Counted from the first letter of the stretch, positions 38,362 through 50,164 are shown. The stretch: DNA of 64,000 nt from Polytrichum commune (GCA_950295325.1 OX485805.1:31607501-31671500), one strand, 5' to 3'. The notes: generated by a model not told the origin, from the letters alone. Program-made: numbers and translations.

Positions 38362-39282
38362 AGTACCATAAAATAATGTAATGTAATTCACCAGTCAATT
38401 TTGAACCGTAAGTGTAAGTTGTCCCAATGTCAAATGTGTTGTGTTTGAAAGGTTTAACCTTTCTTTCCCTGGGGGTGCATGGTAATGTTTTTGAAAGTCT
38501 TTGATCATGGTTGCTATCAAGCATATTTGAGTCCATTATGACCAATCTTTTTTTTTCTTTTTTTTAAAAGCTTTATTGAGATGTAAGCCAACTTCTTAAT
38601 GAAGATGTGGGAAGAAGATTCTCTCCAATTCATTTCACAAAAGAAGATTTCATCCATCACCTCTTATCTATGTTCACAGCCTGACCAACTATTCACAAGA
38701 AAAAGAAAAAGAAAAAAGGCTTGATTAGGTAGAAGTCTCGCTACCATTGATCTACTATTGATCTGTAGACAATGTAGCATAGCTTATGGACATGTAAGTT
38801 TATGGATGTTGTTGCAAATGTCTTTGCGTATCTAATAGGAAGGGTGGTTTTCATCTACTTGTTTATCCAAGGACTACATAAACAATGAGTGGATTAAATA
38901 TGCATTGATTGTGCATTACCTACAAAGGAATTTGTGCATTATGTAGTTTGACTCTGCTTTGTAAAATTGAGACCATAAAACTGCTTGAAGGCACCTTTTA
39001 GAATACAATACAACAAGATGTTTTTGTTGAGCATGGAGTTACAATACCAAATCCACAACCAATTTTGATCTTTAAATCGACCTGGGACTCATCGTCCAAT
39101 GCAATTAAAAAATTGCAACCCATGCAAATTGTCCATTCAAATTTCAAAATGCAAGTTGAGATGAAGAATTTATATGACGTTAAAGTGAAGATTTTCATTC
39201 TCTTTAAGTGATCACATAGGGCCTCCCAATTGGTGCACATGTCCTATTGGTGTCGATTCTTAACTACAAACCTTTCCATATA
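38362..39282. other. Intergenic sequence
   Basis: AT-rich, no gene seen. It contains purine-rich and poly-T stretches (38547-38570) and short unrelated frames. Confidence 0.4.
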
Positions 39283-40598
39283 CAATGACTCCAAAATCCG
39301 AGTCTATGCAAGGAACTTGAAACTTCAAATGACAATGCCAGAACAAGAGTGATCAAAATCAAAAGCTATGAAAACAAAAATTATAGAGTATAAAGTTCTA
39401 CACACCACTATAATGATAAAATCATGATTTCAATTACAACAAAGTAGATAAAGATGTTGAAGAAAAGTATGTACATAGACTTGATTTTTGCACTACAGTG
39501 TAGAAGACACTTAAAAATTTGTCCATCACCCTTTTGCAACTTAAACAACTACAATTCGATCAGGCATGCTAGCATACAATCCTCTAGACTAATAAAGTCG
39601 CAAACTTCTTGCACTCGAACCCATAATTGAAGAATACCACTGGGAGGACTAGAGTCTGAGTTCAATCACCGTTTCAGTATAGCCCATATGTGCTCAATAG
39701 GATTTAAGTCAGGGGAATGTGCAAGCCACTCAAACACAAAATGGTTGCTTCCCAAACCATTCTCGAACGATCTTGGTTGTATGCACGGCAACATTGTCTT
39801 GTTGAAAAATGATTCCTTCAAGATTGAACCCAAATGCAAGCAATGTACTACACAAATTTTGCTCTAAAATTGCAATGTAACCTCTAGCATTCAAGTGCCC
39901 TTGTATATTATGCAATGACCCCAATCCTCTACAAGTCAAACAACCCCAAAGCATTATAGAGCCTCCACCATGCTTCACAATTTGGTTCACAACACACATA
40001 GGGATGTTTTCTTTACACCCATCTCTCTTTGAAGCACTTTTGATGCCTTTGTTGCAATTTTGAAACTGCCAACAGTAACTAGCCGTGAAGCATAACACTT
40101 AGGACCTTAGGACGACCTCCTTTAAACAATGCTACACTCATAGCCTCTTTCTCACTCTATTAACTGTAGATTGTGCCAAACCCACTCTTTGCAATCTCTC
40201 TACTGCTCCTCCCCTTCTCTATCAAAACTACAAATATTTTTCTCTTTCTCTCGTGAAATGGATCTCATCTTTCTATACAACCTCCACAAAGCCACAAGAA
40301 GTATTCAACACGATACACACGAAACCCTCAAGTATTTTTTTACTCAAAACAATGAAGAAACAAGAAAATAAGAGCTCTCAAAGAAGGTAGCAAGCGGTGC
40401 CTCAAAAACAGAGTCTATGCGACATCGACGTCTCTCTTCCTCTCACCGAAACCCTAGTGAAGTTGATCACATCTGAAAGTCAACTTCTAGTTCTTTTACA
40501 ATTACATTTTACATTTCCTAAACATATCATTATCTTTTTGTGAAATGCCCATGAAAGTCTTTTTGTTTGATGCATAGACTCGGTTTTTGGAGTCACTG
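39283..40598 (-). mobile_element. Tc1-type DNA transposon (complete ends, dead transposase)
   Basis: Left end CAATGACTCCAAAATCCGAG... and right end, inverted, CAGTGACTCCAAAAACCGAG..., each continuing TCTATGCA; 28 of 30 bases agree including the flanking TA. TA on both outer sides (39281-39282, 40599-40600) is the Tc1/mariner target duplication. Length is 1316 bp. It carries the remains of a transposase on the - strand (39515-40240). A second, inner pair of similar words in the opposite orientation lies at 39474-39500 (catagacttgatttttgcac...) and 40397-40419 (gtgcctcaaaaacagagtctatg, split here as gtgcctcaaaaa cagagtctatg). Confidence 0.93.
39515..40240 (-). pseudogene. Tc1-like transposase pseudogene, DD34E signature
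   Basis: The DDE transposase of Tc1-type elements binds the terminal repeats and performs cut-and-paste movement at TA. Reading 5' to 3' on the - strand: a helix-turn-helix (GRSSREIAK, frameshift, VGLAQSTVNRVRKRL); GGRPKVLS; ATKASKVLQRE; then an internal deletion that removes the first catalytic Asp region; then the longest open part (40098-39730) with VKHGGGSIMLWGC and IIFQQDNVAVHTTKIVREWF (second Asp); after one frameshift near 39732, HSPDLNPIEHIWAILKR (the final Glu). Counting between that Asp and Glu gives 34 residues. The tail SMPDRIVVV, stop, VAKG matches the Tc1 C-terminus. Frameshifts, in-frame stops and the deletion make it inactive. Plant mariner-like transposases are usually DD39D, so a DD34E type is notable. 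Confidence 0.9.
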
Positions 40599-40814
40599 TA
40601 CCACTCGAACATAGGTATCCAATTGAGAAGAACCACCACATACGCTATGTAAAAACAGTTTGGTAGAAATCCAGTCAATAGAGGTGGGGAAATATCACAA
40701 GTGTGGTCCTTTACTTCATTTGACAGTATTTGATAATCCAAGTATTTGATATCCATAGATATCTCTGGGTGACAATGAATGAAGTATGCAGAAAATCATC
40801 AGTGATACTTCTAA

Positions 40815-41405
40815 CGTAGCAAGCTCACAATGCAGACTCAACAGGCTGATGAATCTGGTGATGACATTGGACCCACACACCTAAATCCAAGCTGGCTTGG
40901 TTTGGTTTGGGTTACTAAAGCTTCGGTTATGTGTTTCCTGTCGCTTATACTTTTTGGAACTTGTGACCACCTCAACAGCAGCAGCTTCAGAGGATGAAAA
41001 GAATGTTAGAATGTGTATAGACAGAGCTCTGTGCACATTCCGGAGATTGAGATGCATAACCTATGTTTGATGAATCTATTGCTGAACAAGCGAACTCCTT
41101 TTAACTTAGCAACCTCACAATGCAGAGTAAACAGGCTGCTGAATCTGGCGACGACATGTTGAGCTACAAACCTTACATTACAGCACATGCGAGTTACATG
41201 TGGCTTGGTTTTGGGTTACTAAAGCTTCTAAGCGTTGTGATTCCTGCAGTGTCAATGATGCCTTTGGAATCTGTCACCACCTCGATAACAGCAGCTTCAC
41301 AGGATGTAAAGAATGTGGGAATGTATAGAGAAAGAGATCTCTGCACATTCAACAAGTTGAGATGCATAACCTATGTTTTGATGATGAATGCCTTGCCGAA
41401 CAAGA
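40815..41405. repeat. Tandem duplication beyond the SH3P stop codon
   Basis: Two diverged copies about 290-310 bp long: roughly 40815-41098 and 41105-41405. Matching words include gc(aag/aac)ctcacaatgcag, aacaggctg, ttgggttactaaagctt, gaccacctc, ctgtgcacattc / ctctgcacattc, and gagatgcataacctatgttt (41051 and 41361). The second copy ends about 20 bp before the SH3P stop codon (- strand), so both probably lie in the 3' UTR or immediate 3' flank of that gene. Confidence 0.85.
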
Positions 41406-41425
41406 AGCGACCCATCAATCACGAT

Positions 41426-42589
41426 TTAGCTTTTTCTCCCTGGAATTTTCTGCCTCCGGGTCACATACCCTGAAGGAAACCATCCTGACTGGCCATCGCA
41501 CTCCCCCTCCGACCAGCCAGATGCAGTAACTTGGCGAACGACGACATAATCCCCAACATTTAATGAGAGCTCCCCCTCATCCTCTCCCTCAAATGCATGT
41601 GTAGCCTCCGCAAAGAAATACGACTCTTTCTGAGTGGAATCTCGCGAGTTTGAGTCTCGCGAATCAGAGTCTCGTGAATTAGTTCTTCGGGAGTTCTTAA
41701 AGTCTCGGGCATTGATGTCTGGGGAGATGGTAGAGACAGGTAGTACATCATCATCATCCTCATAGGGAGGAGGGGGAGCATCTTCCTCCGAAGGAAAGAC
41801 GTTTCCAGACGATGAATTCAGCTCACTTTGCTGCTGCTCGGACACCATCTGAACATGAAGCTGGTCGAGGATCTGAGCTGCCTTCTGATGGTAAGCACGC
41901 TCAGCCTCCACCATTGCAATCAGCCGTTGCAAAGTGATACGTTGTTGTTGGGTTTCAACCGCCATCATGGCAACCTTAGCCTCCTTCCCAAGCATTTCCA
42001 TTGATGAAGAAAGCTCGCTCAGTTTCGATTCTGCCGCTTGCAACTTCGTTGTGTTATCCGGGTTGCCTGCTGCCTCTTTAGCTCTCCTCCTCTCGACCTC
42101 GTTGGCCTGTGCTTCGGTCTCTAGACGTACCCGATCATATTTCTGGGTAAGGTGCCTTGCGTCTTCTAATGGTGCACCATTCACCATAGCTCGTAGTGGC
42201 TCAGCAACTTGACTGAGAAGAAGCCGGTGCATGTGCTCCCTTTCTTTCTCCACCTGAACTCTTGAGACATTGTATTGAAAGGAGGCCCTGGCGAGTGCCC
42301 CTTGAGCACAAGGGCCCACAGTGCCATACTTCTTGCATTCTTCCGCAAGTTTGCAGGAAACATCGTACTGCTTGCTGCCTGAAGCGATGAAACCCTCTAT
42401 TCCTCTAACAATGTCCCTCTGAAAGTGCTTTGAGGCCTTGGTGGAGGTATACAGCGCCTCCAGCTGGTGGTGTCTCTGCAACCCCGCATTGTCCACCAGG
42501 AATTCGTTGCGCCCTCCTACATGCTTCAGCACTGCATGCTTCACCACTTGGTCTCGGAAATTCCTTGCTCCCTTTCTGAATACATCCAT
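41426..42589 (-). CDS. SH3P: BAR-SH3 protein of the plant SH3P family (single exon)
   Basis: Plant SH3P1/2/3 proteins bind and bend membranes through a BAR domain and recruit partners through a C-terminal SH3; Arabidopsis SH3P2 works in clathrin-mediated traffic, cell-plate formation and autophagosome formation. The 387 codons start at the ATG at 42589 (MDVFRKGARNFRDQVVKHAV), which aligns with MDAIRKQASRLREQV of the family; a TTG three codons upstream is not the start. BAR domain residues 1-240: KLEALYTSTK-like LEALYTSTKASKHFQRDIVR, GIEGFIASGSKQ, QVAEPLRAMVNGAPLEDARH, AERAYHQKAAQILDQL. Then an acidic Pro-rich linker (EEDAPPPPYEDDDD), a run of SRDSDSRDSNSRDS near 300-320, and SH3 about 326-379 (ATHAFEGEDEGELSLNVGDY, GWSEGECDGQSGWFPSGYV). 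Length is close to the usual 350-390. There is no intron, although flowering-plant members are multi-exon as far as I recall; a retrocopy is possible, but the frame is intact. Confidence 0.93.
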   Translation of the reverse strand: MDVFRKGARNFRDQVVKHAVLKHVGGRNEFLVDNAGLQRHHQLEALYTSTKASKHFQRDIVRGIEGFIASGSKQYDVSCKLAEECKKYGTVGPCAQGALARASFQYNVSRVQVEKEREHMHRLLLSQVAEPLRAMVNGAPLEDARHLTQKYDRVRLETEAQANEVERRRAKEAAGNPDNTTKLQAAESKLSELSSSMEMLGKEAKVAMMAVETQQQRITLQRLIAMVEAERAYHQKAAQILDQLHVQMVSEQQQSELNSSSGNVFPSEEDAPPPPYEDDDDVLPVSTISPDINARDFKNSRRTNSRDSDSRDSNSRDSTQKESYFFAEATHAFEGEDEGELSLNVGDYVVVRQVTASGWSEGECDGQSGWFPSGYVTRRQKIPGRKS

Positions 42590-43619
42590 TCTCACCAACC
42601 CCGTGTGGTGTGTCCTATCTCATGCACATAACCTTCACCCCTGACCTTCTCTGGATCTGTATCTGTTTCCACAGTACAAACATCCCATCACTACTCATCA
42701 GATCCAGTGCATATTACAAGCGTCCACAGAGCAGGCGGTCGAGCTTACAACCTCCTGCATTATTGAAACCGCTGCTACAAACTCCTTGTGTAACTTGAAT
42801 CTCTATAAGCAATTTCTAACTATTTTTTCTCCACATTGATAGCTCTTGACATGTGCAGCACAATAATGGCTCTTCACATGTCATGCATGGAATGCAAAAA
42901 AATGAAAGGAAAATTGGTTTAGACCAAGTTATTCAGTCTAGCTTCCGCATCATCCAATGTAAACGTATTTACATGTATTTGAGCTCGGGCAGCAAAAGGT
43001 ATCTCGAGGTAGAAGAGGAGAAATCCCAAGTTGGCTCGTACTGAATGAGGTAGGCAATATCAGGACGATCTTTTTGATAAATTTGAATGGCAAGGTGAGG
43101 ATCACTTTGAGGCGTAGAAATAAAGGTTAAATTTATCTATAATGGGCTAGGAAATCATTCAAATCCTCATTTAGGAAAGAACCAGCTCCAAAGGGAGAAA
43201 ACCCAGAGCTAATGAACATGAATAACATCTAAAAGGAGGCCTTGATTTGAATGTTGTTGTTGTTGGGGGAAGCGGGGGGGGGGGGGGGGGGAGGGGGATT
43301 CTTATTGGAAAGATATGTAGAACTCAAGATTTTGAAATTGAGTTCAAACTCATCTCAATTTGCGCTTGTTCACACACATTAAAAAGGTCTTAACTTCTAT
43401 TTGTATTGCAAGTGAGAGATGATGTACACGGAAAGGGCTAAAATACGAACTTACTAGAGCAGACGAACAAAAAGCCCTCACAAAATTCTTCCACAAACTT
43501 CTCCCGAAAAGACTGTTCAGGATGAGTATGGGAAGCATTATGCATGAATGGCTTCATCGCTGAAATGGGAGCAGGCCAAATACTTTCAATCAGTTGTGAC
43601 GTTGTTGGTGATAAAGCTG
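42590..43619. other. SH3P upstream flank
   Basis: Probable 5' flank of the SH3P gene (transcribed leftwards). No coding frame is seen. A long G-run lies at about 43275-43292 followed by a short G-rich stretch. Confidence 0.4.
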
Positions 43620-44760
43620 AAGAGATGACTTAAGGCCCCTTCTACACTAGAGAGGTTGAGAGCTGGAAGAAAAGAGCCTTCTTTGGCGGGAAGGAGCCTC
43701 TAACTCATGCTTGTTCACTCAAGCCAACTTTACACTTGAGGTTTCATCTTCAGAGATTAAACTTCTTCCTGGGCTTACAAAGCTTCAACGGCGCCTTCAT
43801 GGATCCCATGTGGAACGTTACGACAAGCCCTTGGTGAAAAACTTGAGCTACCTCATCAATTAAGTAATGTCGAGAGTTCGAGTTTTAGTTTTTCTTGGCT
43901 TGTCACAAACTCCCTTCTGGTCAGTAGCATTCCCTCCTTAATACGTCACTTTGAGAATGGCCACTTTACACTTGCTCAAACTATTGAGAACTTGAGGCTT
44001 GGTGAAGCTCTCAAATAGTTTGAGCTTTGGATTAAATCTTAACTTTCAACTTGAGAGGTTGAACTTCCTTCCGGGCTTACAACGCTTCGACGGCAACTTG
44101 AGGGATCCCACGTGGAACGACTACGACAAGGACTCGATCGAAACCTTGATTTAAGAAATGTCGAGAGTTCGAGCTCTTGTTTTCTTAGGCTTGTCACAAA
44201 TCCTCCTCTGTTCAGTAGCATTTCCCCTTTGGTTACTCACTTTGAACAGGGCCACTTTACACTTGCTCATAGGATTTGATGACAAGCTTTCAAATAGTTT
44301 GAGCTTTCAATGAAGGCTAATCATGAAACCCAAGTACCAAACTCCCGAAAATTGCAAGCTCAAGCTCTCAACTCGAGATCTAGAGTAAAAGGGGGCCTTG
44401 CTCTTCTCTAACTCACAGTACATAACAGGAAGTTTCAAAAAGAGAAGAATGTGGAGATGGCTTGACACAAATTCTCCTTTGTTTAGTAGCATTACCCCCT
44501 TGACACCTGGCCACTTTACACTTGTTTTTGAACTATTGAAAGCTCGGGGATTGGTGAAGCTCTCCAATAATTTAAGCTTGGTATGAAAGCTTATCATGAA
44601 ATCCAAGCACTAAACTTCCGAAAATCACAAGCTCAAGCTCTCAACTCGAGCTCTTGTGCAAAGGGACCCTTACTTTTCTCTAACTCACAGTACATATCAA
44701 AAGGTTTCAAAGAGAGAAGGAAGTGTATAGTATAGTCTACCATGAACGTCGTCTCGTCAC
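43620..44760. repeat. Tandem array of ~260-310 bp units, three to four copies
   Basis: The word ggccactttacacttg recurs at 43959, 44249 and 44509; gggcttacaa(a/c)gcttc(a/g)acggc at about 43773 and 44080; tctaactcacagtacat at about 44405 and 44682; gtttgagctttg/gtttgagctttc and aattt(a)agctt between them. Units are diverged by substitutions and deletions. No protein frame is shared by the units. It lies between the SH3P gene and the GC-rich segment at 45000. Confidence 0.8.
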
Positions 44761-44999
44761 AACTAAGCGTCCGTAACCCTAACCCTCGTAAAACGGCCAC
44801 CGTTTCTTCCTTCGCGTTCACCTCTAGTTCCTTTCCCTAAGCCATCAGATCCTCGCAGCATATCCTGACTCCACCTCCGACATTATCTTCTAAAATGCAC
44901 GAAAGAACAACAACCCGCACACAACACACACACTCGTTCACTAGCTCTCCTCACAGCGTAGAGACAGTGCGATGATTCAGCACTCCTGTTTCGAATCTC

Positions 45000-45760
45000 T
45001 CACTGCAGGGTCACTCCAACACACAGATCGATCGGGGCAAAAACCAAAACGACGACAAGGTGGTGAACCTTGTAGTAGTAGCCACTTCACAGAGTTGACC
45101 CAACTTTCACACTCTCCGAAAATCATCAGGCTGTACAGAGACGAACAAGCGAGAGACAGCCAAGCAAGCCAGCAAGCCAGCCAGCGAGGCCCAAGGTGCC
45201 TGCTGTCAGAAACAACTGCGAAACTCGCAAAAGACGACAGAAACAATACAGAGTCGAAACCGCCTGCCACGGAGAAGAACCATCGTCTCACTTACCAAAA
45301 GTTGTAAAAACGACACCACCGCCACCTCCTTCAACAGACTCCTTCTTCTTCTTCTTCTTCTTCACCTGCCGAGACGTCTACATCCAGTAGTAGAAGATAT
45401 GGACTCGCTCCTCCGATCCAGTGAAGCTTCGCCGCTTGCGTCGATCCAAACGCGTGGACTCCACATCCCACCCGGGTTGGTTCCCTGGCCCGTTTGTCGC
45501 CAACTTGAACTCAACAACCGCGCAGGAAGCTTAAAAATCGAGTAGTAAGGTAACTTACTTACAGAAGCGCAAAAAGTTGCTGCAACTTGAGGGGATTTGC
45601 AATGACTCGGGTCGGGGGCGAGAGGAATGGTGCAAGCTTGGGTTGAAGCTGCAAGTGGGCCCAGAGTGGCCGAAGGAGAGAGATGAAGCTCTGAATCTAC
45701 GCACGGACTAGATTTCAGGACCACCTCACAGGTCGGAGAACGTGACTGCGAACCACTGTA
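45000..45760 (-). promoter_or_regulatory. GC-rich segment, possible promoter or 5' exon
   Basis: GC content rises well above the flanks, as at the pyruvate kinase promoter. On the - strand a donor-like cttctgtaagtaag (about 45552-45567) and gtctcggcaggtgaag (about 45360-45375) occur. It might be the distal promoter or a non-coding first exon of the leftward SH3P gene, with the tandem array in an intron, or the start of an unrelated gene. Overlapping frames of 100-120 codons exist on both strands but none looks like a protein. A (cttctt)n tract lies at 45340-45362. Confidence 0.35.
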
Positions 45761-48359
45761 CTGTCCACTGCTGACCGGGGAGGGGGGTGGGTAAAAATAA
45801 TGTCCGTAGTAGGTACATGTGGAACTGAATCTTACGAACGGCTAGTTTCTGGAAAGGAATCTAGATGTGAGGAGCGGGGCCGAGTTGGCAGTGAAGGGGA
45901 GAGGCGACTTGAAATCTACTCCTTTTCTAGATCCTAGAAACGGCTCTCGGTCTGTCGGAGAACGGGAGTGAGGGCACTAGGGAGGGTAGATGTTCTCATG
46001 GGGAACATAAATTACTGAAATCTAGTACAATTGTAGATTCTGGGATTGGGTAATCTAATAGTGTGCATTTTGTACATTTAGTGCCCAGCTAATGATCAAG
46101 GCAATGATCAGGTCAACTCCATGAGTCACGATGTGTATCATTAAATCCAATGAACAGGGCCGGGAGATCCGACCTATGGTTACAGATGAACCAGTTGATT
46201 TTGAGAAATAACTGGTTAAGTTCAAGAATTTGGGTAAATTACCAATCAGTTCAGAGGAATTTCTAAGAATATACCTCGAGTTAATGACGAAAACCTGAAT
46301 GATGTCTCAACATATAACCGGGTGGACTTGGAAACACTAGGATCTCGACCAATCGTGTGCAAGAATCTCCCCGGACACTAATTGAACATAACATTATTAA
46401 GCAGTGTGCATCCGTTCAAGTGGGCCCTGAGAATGTAACCATGAGATGCACAAACCTTGAGCAAGGAGACTCAGATTCAAATTGAGCTCCTAGCATCCCA
46501 TGGTTATTATCTCAGGGCCCATATAACGAATGCACATTGCTTGATAATGAATTGATTTTTTACTTACGGTGGGATACATTATACATACATACATATTTTG
46601 CCTAACATCGTCCTAAGCTTAAGGTATTTGACCCTATTTTGGGAAATTCCATCTCCATGTATAATTTTAGTCATTGGTTCGGATGGGAATTCTTTTATCC
46701 CATTAGTGCGGCAACTACGAGTCATGAAGATTGTCATCTTGAATTCAAAAATTGGAGTTGAGATGTAAAACTCATGAAAAGGTCAAAGTGAAGATTCTCT
46801 CTAACAATCACAAAGACCTTCCCCAAGCTCTTCCCGAATAAAGTAGACGTGCATGATTCGAATATTTTTTCCTCTCCACCCACTTCTCGTCGAATATGAA
46901 ACACGCTATTAGTGATAGTTGATTGGTAGATCCAACTCGTGTATGTAGCCATTTGCCTATTTATTCATGGAGCTCATTTAAATGGTTATTAATTGTCAAA
47001 GTAAAGATTCTCATGCCTAGTAAGTGGTTATGTAAGTCCCCCTATTCATGCCGACTATTTGAACCTAGGATGGTTAACATAATGTGAGCACATAGTTCAC
47101 TTTCTTTTAAACTCGTCTCTTTTGGTGTCCGTTTTTAGATTCACACCTAACCACATACCACTCAAACACAAGTGTCCAAATGATTGCTATGTTCAAATTA
47201 GGCATGTCTACCTTTTTAAAACTATAATGATGTCCGAAACATTATTCAGCTACATGGTTGTGTTTCATTCCATATTTAACATATGGCATGGGCCTCCACT
47301 ATCTTACCTTCATGGGAAAAACTTGGATGAAGATGGTACGAGTAGTATGAATAGTATTGGTATTTTGAGTAATAGTGCTACCAGGAATAGTATTTTCAAT
47401 GAATAATGTCAAGATGAACAATATTCCTTGTGAATTGTGTTGGGGTTAACATTGATTCATATGAACAATGCCGGGAGCATATCTACACTCAAATTTCTAA
47501 GTGACATATGTATGAATGTATGAATATATGGATAATAGAATTAGTTTCTTACTTTGTTCGGGAGCCCACAGAATATAATTGATCATTCCAAGATCATGGA
47601 ACCGATCCACATGACTAAATAATGGTATGTCTACGTCTGAACAATTAAGTCAATCCAAACTCTTCAAACACACTGGCCCCCCCCCCCCCCCAAACACATG
47701 CATCTTTTTTAGTGCACATTCTTACCTACAAAGCCTTACCATATACCACTCTCGTATATAAGTAGATGCCTAATTAAGCATAGTGACCACATAAGGCCCA
47801 CATGCCTTCTTACTAGGTTGATGCTTTCAGCTGCAAGTGGCCCCAGGGATCAAAGCAACGAGAAGATGCTTTGAAATCTACATCCTCTCTAGATTCCAGC
47901 AGCGACACTTGCGATGTTTTTGTTTGGTAGATGTACCTGGACGGAACATGGTTGCATCACTGGAATCTTGAGAAAAACTAGATTGGAAATGGCGGTAAGA
48001 AATAGTATATTATAATTGTGCACTTAATGATGATCATCGTGGCAATGACTCTCTCTCTCCGCGTCACCTTTCATTCATGATGTAAGTATATTAAAGAATA
48101 TTTGCTTACTTTCCGAAGTTCGCCATGTTCCTTCAAAAAAAAACTCCATTTAAAAAACACACCTTACCACCATTAACACTCCCTAAATTGGGTCCATGAC
48201 GATGCTCGTGTCGACTATTATTAATGGTGCATCTCCATTATCTCCACTAAGAAGCAAAAACCGGAACGATTGATGCCATCGAGAACTCCTTTGCACTATG
48301 CTAACTCCTCCACCAATAGTGGTTCTTGATAGGCACCCCATTCCGGGTACATGTTCACA
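45761..48359. other. Intergenic sequence without recognisable gene
   Basis: Short frames only. Contains a tacatacatacat tract near 46574, a fragment of the dispersed ~350-bp repeat near 47100-47165, and a poly-C run at about 47676-47690. Confidence 0.4.
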
Positions 48360-48690
48360 ACACCTACGGTATGTGGGTGTTCTTCATTTGTTGTTTCTTG
48401 TTCTCCATCTTTTGTTGATCAAATACATGTCTGCAATTTGTGTTGTGTTTATAAATCTATGATGAATTGAAACATCAGTCAAAACCAAGTTGGAAACCGT
48501 ACCTATATTGATTTAGGTAAGTTTGTCAAAAGTGCATGTTTGTTGATTCCTTATTGAATACAAAGGTCCTTCAAGTTGTGTTCTTTGTTGAGTGTGGAGT
48601 ATTTGATGAATTCTAAAGGCCTAGTCCAGTCTCTTGTAAACATGTGTCTTTATGGTGTTGGTCTTTGATCTATGCATGACCATATTCTTA
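48360..48690 (+). repeat. Dispersed ~350-bp repeat, copy 2
   Basis: Matches 9985-10335 in order: ggtatgtgggtgtt, ttgtgttgtgtttataaat, gagtgtggagtatttga, ctagtccagtctcttg, gtgtctttatggtgttggtc, ttgat...atgaccata. Same orientation as copy 1. No coding capacity. Confidence 0.6.
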
Positions 48691-50164
48691 TTAAATACAT
48701 ATATTTGTGTTCGGGAAGAATGAATTGATCCTAATAGGAGTTGTTAATTTTTTTTTAATCTTGGCATCGAGCTATTTTTTTGTAGGGCTTCCCCTACATT
48801 ATTGTCACCGCAATAGAGTTTCACCACCAAGTTCGTATCCTATCATGAAAAATAACCTAATTACACTCTCCAACCTTACCATCATGAAAGATGAAGATGT
48901 CAATTCCTATGTAGGGTTGAGTATTTGCTCTTTTTAGCCATCTATTATATTGAAACTAATTTGGTATGAATCAACAATAACCATATAGGGAGAGGTTTAT
49001 ATTGCACCCATGTGGTAGGTGTTGGGAAACAAATCCTTCCATTCATTCTTGCAACTTTTGCACATTGTAGAGCTATAATTTGAGATATGAATCCCCTAAA
49101 AATACATAATTGATTGGAGAAGGTGGCATCAAGTGCTCATAACAAGACACTCCGAATAACACTAACTTATGATCAAGAAGTCCCCATGATGCTTGGCATT
49201 GTTTGCCAACTCGACAACTTGAAACTTGTATATAAATGTATGGGAAATATCATGAGGGTTTTTTGTTTTTTTCGGGTCAACTCTTAATAATTCGAAAAAC
49301 ATGATGTAAACTGTTAAACTAATATCAATACATAATTGTTGATACTTACAATAGTTTAAAACTCCCACCTCCTAAGTAAGAAAGTAAGGACATACTACTA
49401 GCCTACTGGCTCCTAGCAGTAGTTGAACGAGTATATCCAGATGTGTTGAAATCCTTCAAAAATTAAAGACACAATGTTGAACATATTTGTTTTTTCATAA
49501 CCACATCATTGAACTCCTAACATCCGAATGTTATATTTTGAGGGTCCGTGTCGCTAAGCAATGTTATGTAAATATACTTAGAAACTTTAAATAAACCTAA
49601 CATGAACCACTTGAAATGAACTATAATGCAACTTATAGGGGGGTTTGTTTCTACTAGAAACCCATCACCCACGACATACAAGTTTGCCTAGACGCCATGA
49701 AACCCAAGCCATGACTCCTACACGAACTATCTTAGTAGTCGACATGCCGACCACTTGCCACATATGTTCTTCAAGTAGGTATAATATTGAACCCATAATA
49801 ACTCACATGGTAGTCCTATCCATGTTCTACTCTAATTCGTGCTATAGTTGCATGATACGCATCAATGACCATGACCTTCTAGTACATGTCCTCACCACCT
49901 AAGTCACGAGCATATAAAATGTTAACGGTTTTGTTCAACTAAGGTATGTGACGTGTGGGTCTTTGTGTTCTTTGAAGCAGACACCTCTTTTTGAGTGGTT
50001 TTTATATGGTCCAATTTGTAGTTAAGAACGGACATCAAAAGACATGTGTTATGGACTAGGTTACCTTCGAGGTTTGGGAACGCCTTGAAGGTGGCTAATG
50101 GACCTAGTCATTTTGGCAGCCTTTTTTTTGGACCCTCCGATCATGGAGACCAGAGCCCTACATT

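Noticed and set aside
44972..45724. 100-120 codon frames on both strands in the GC-rich segment
   Set aside because: High GC lowers stop frequency; the frames overlap on both strands and show no motif.
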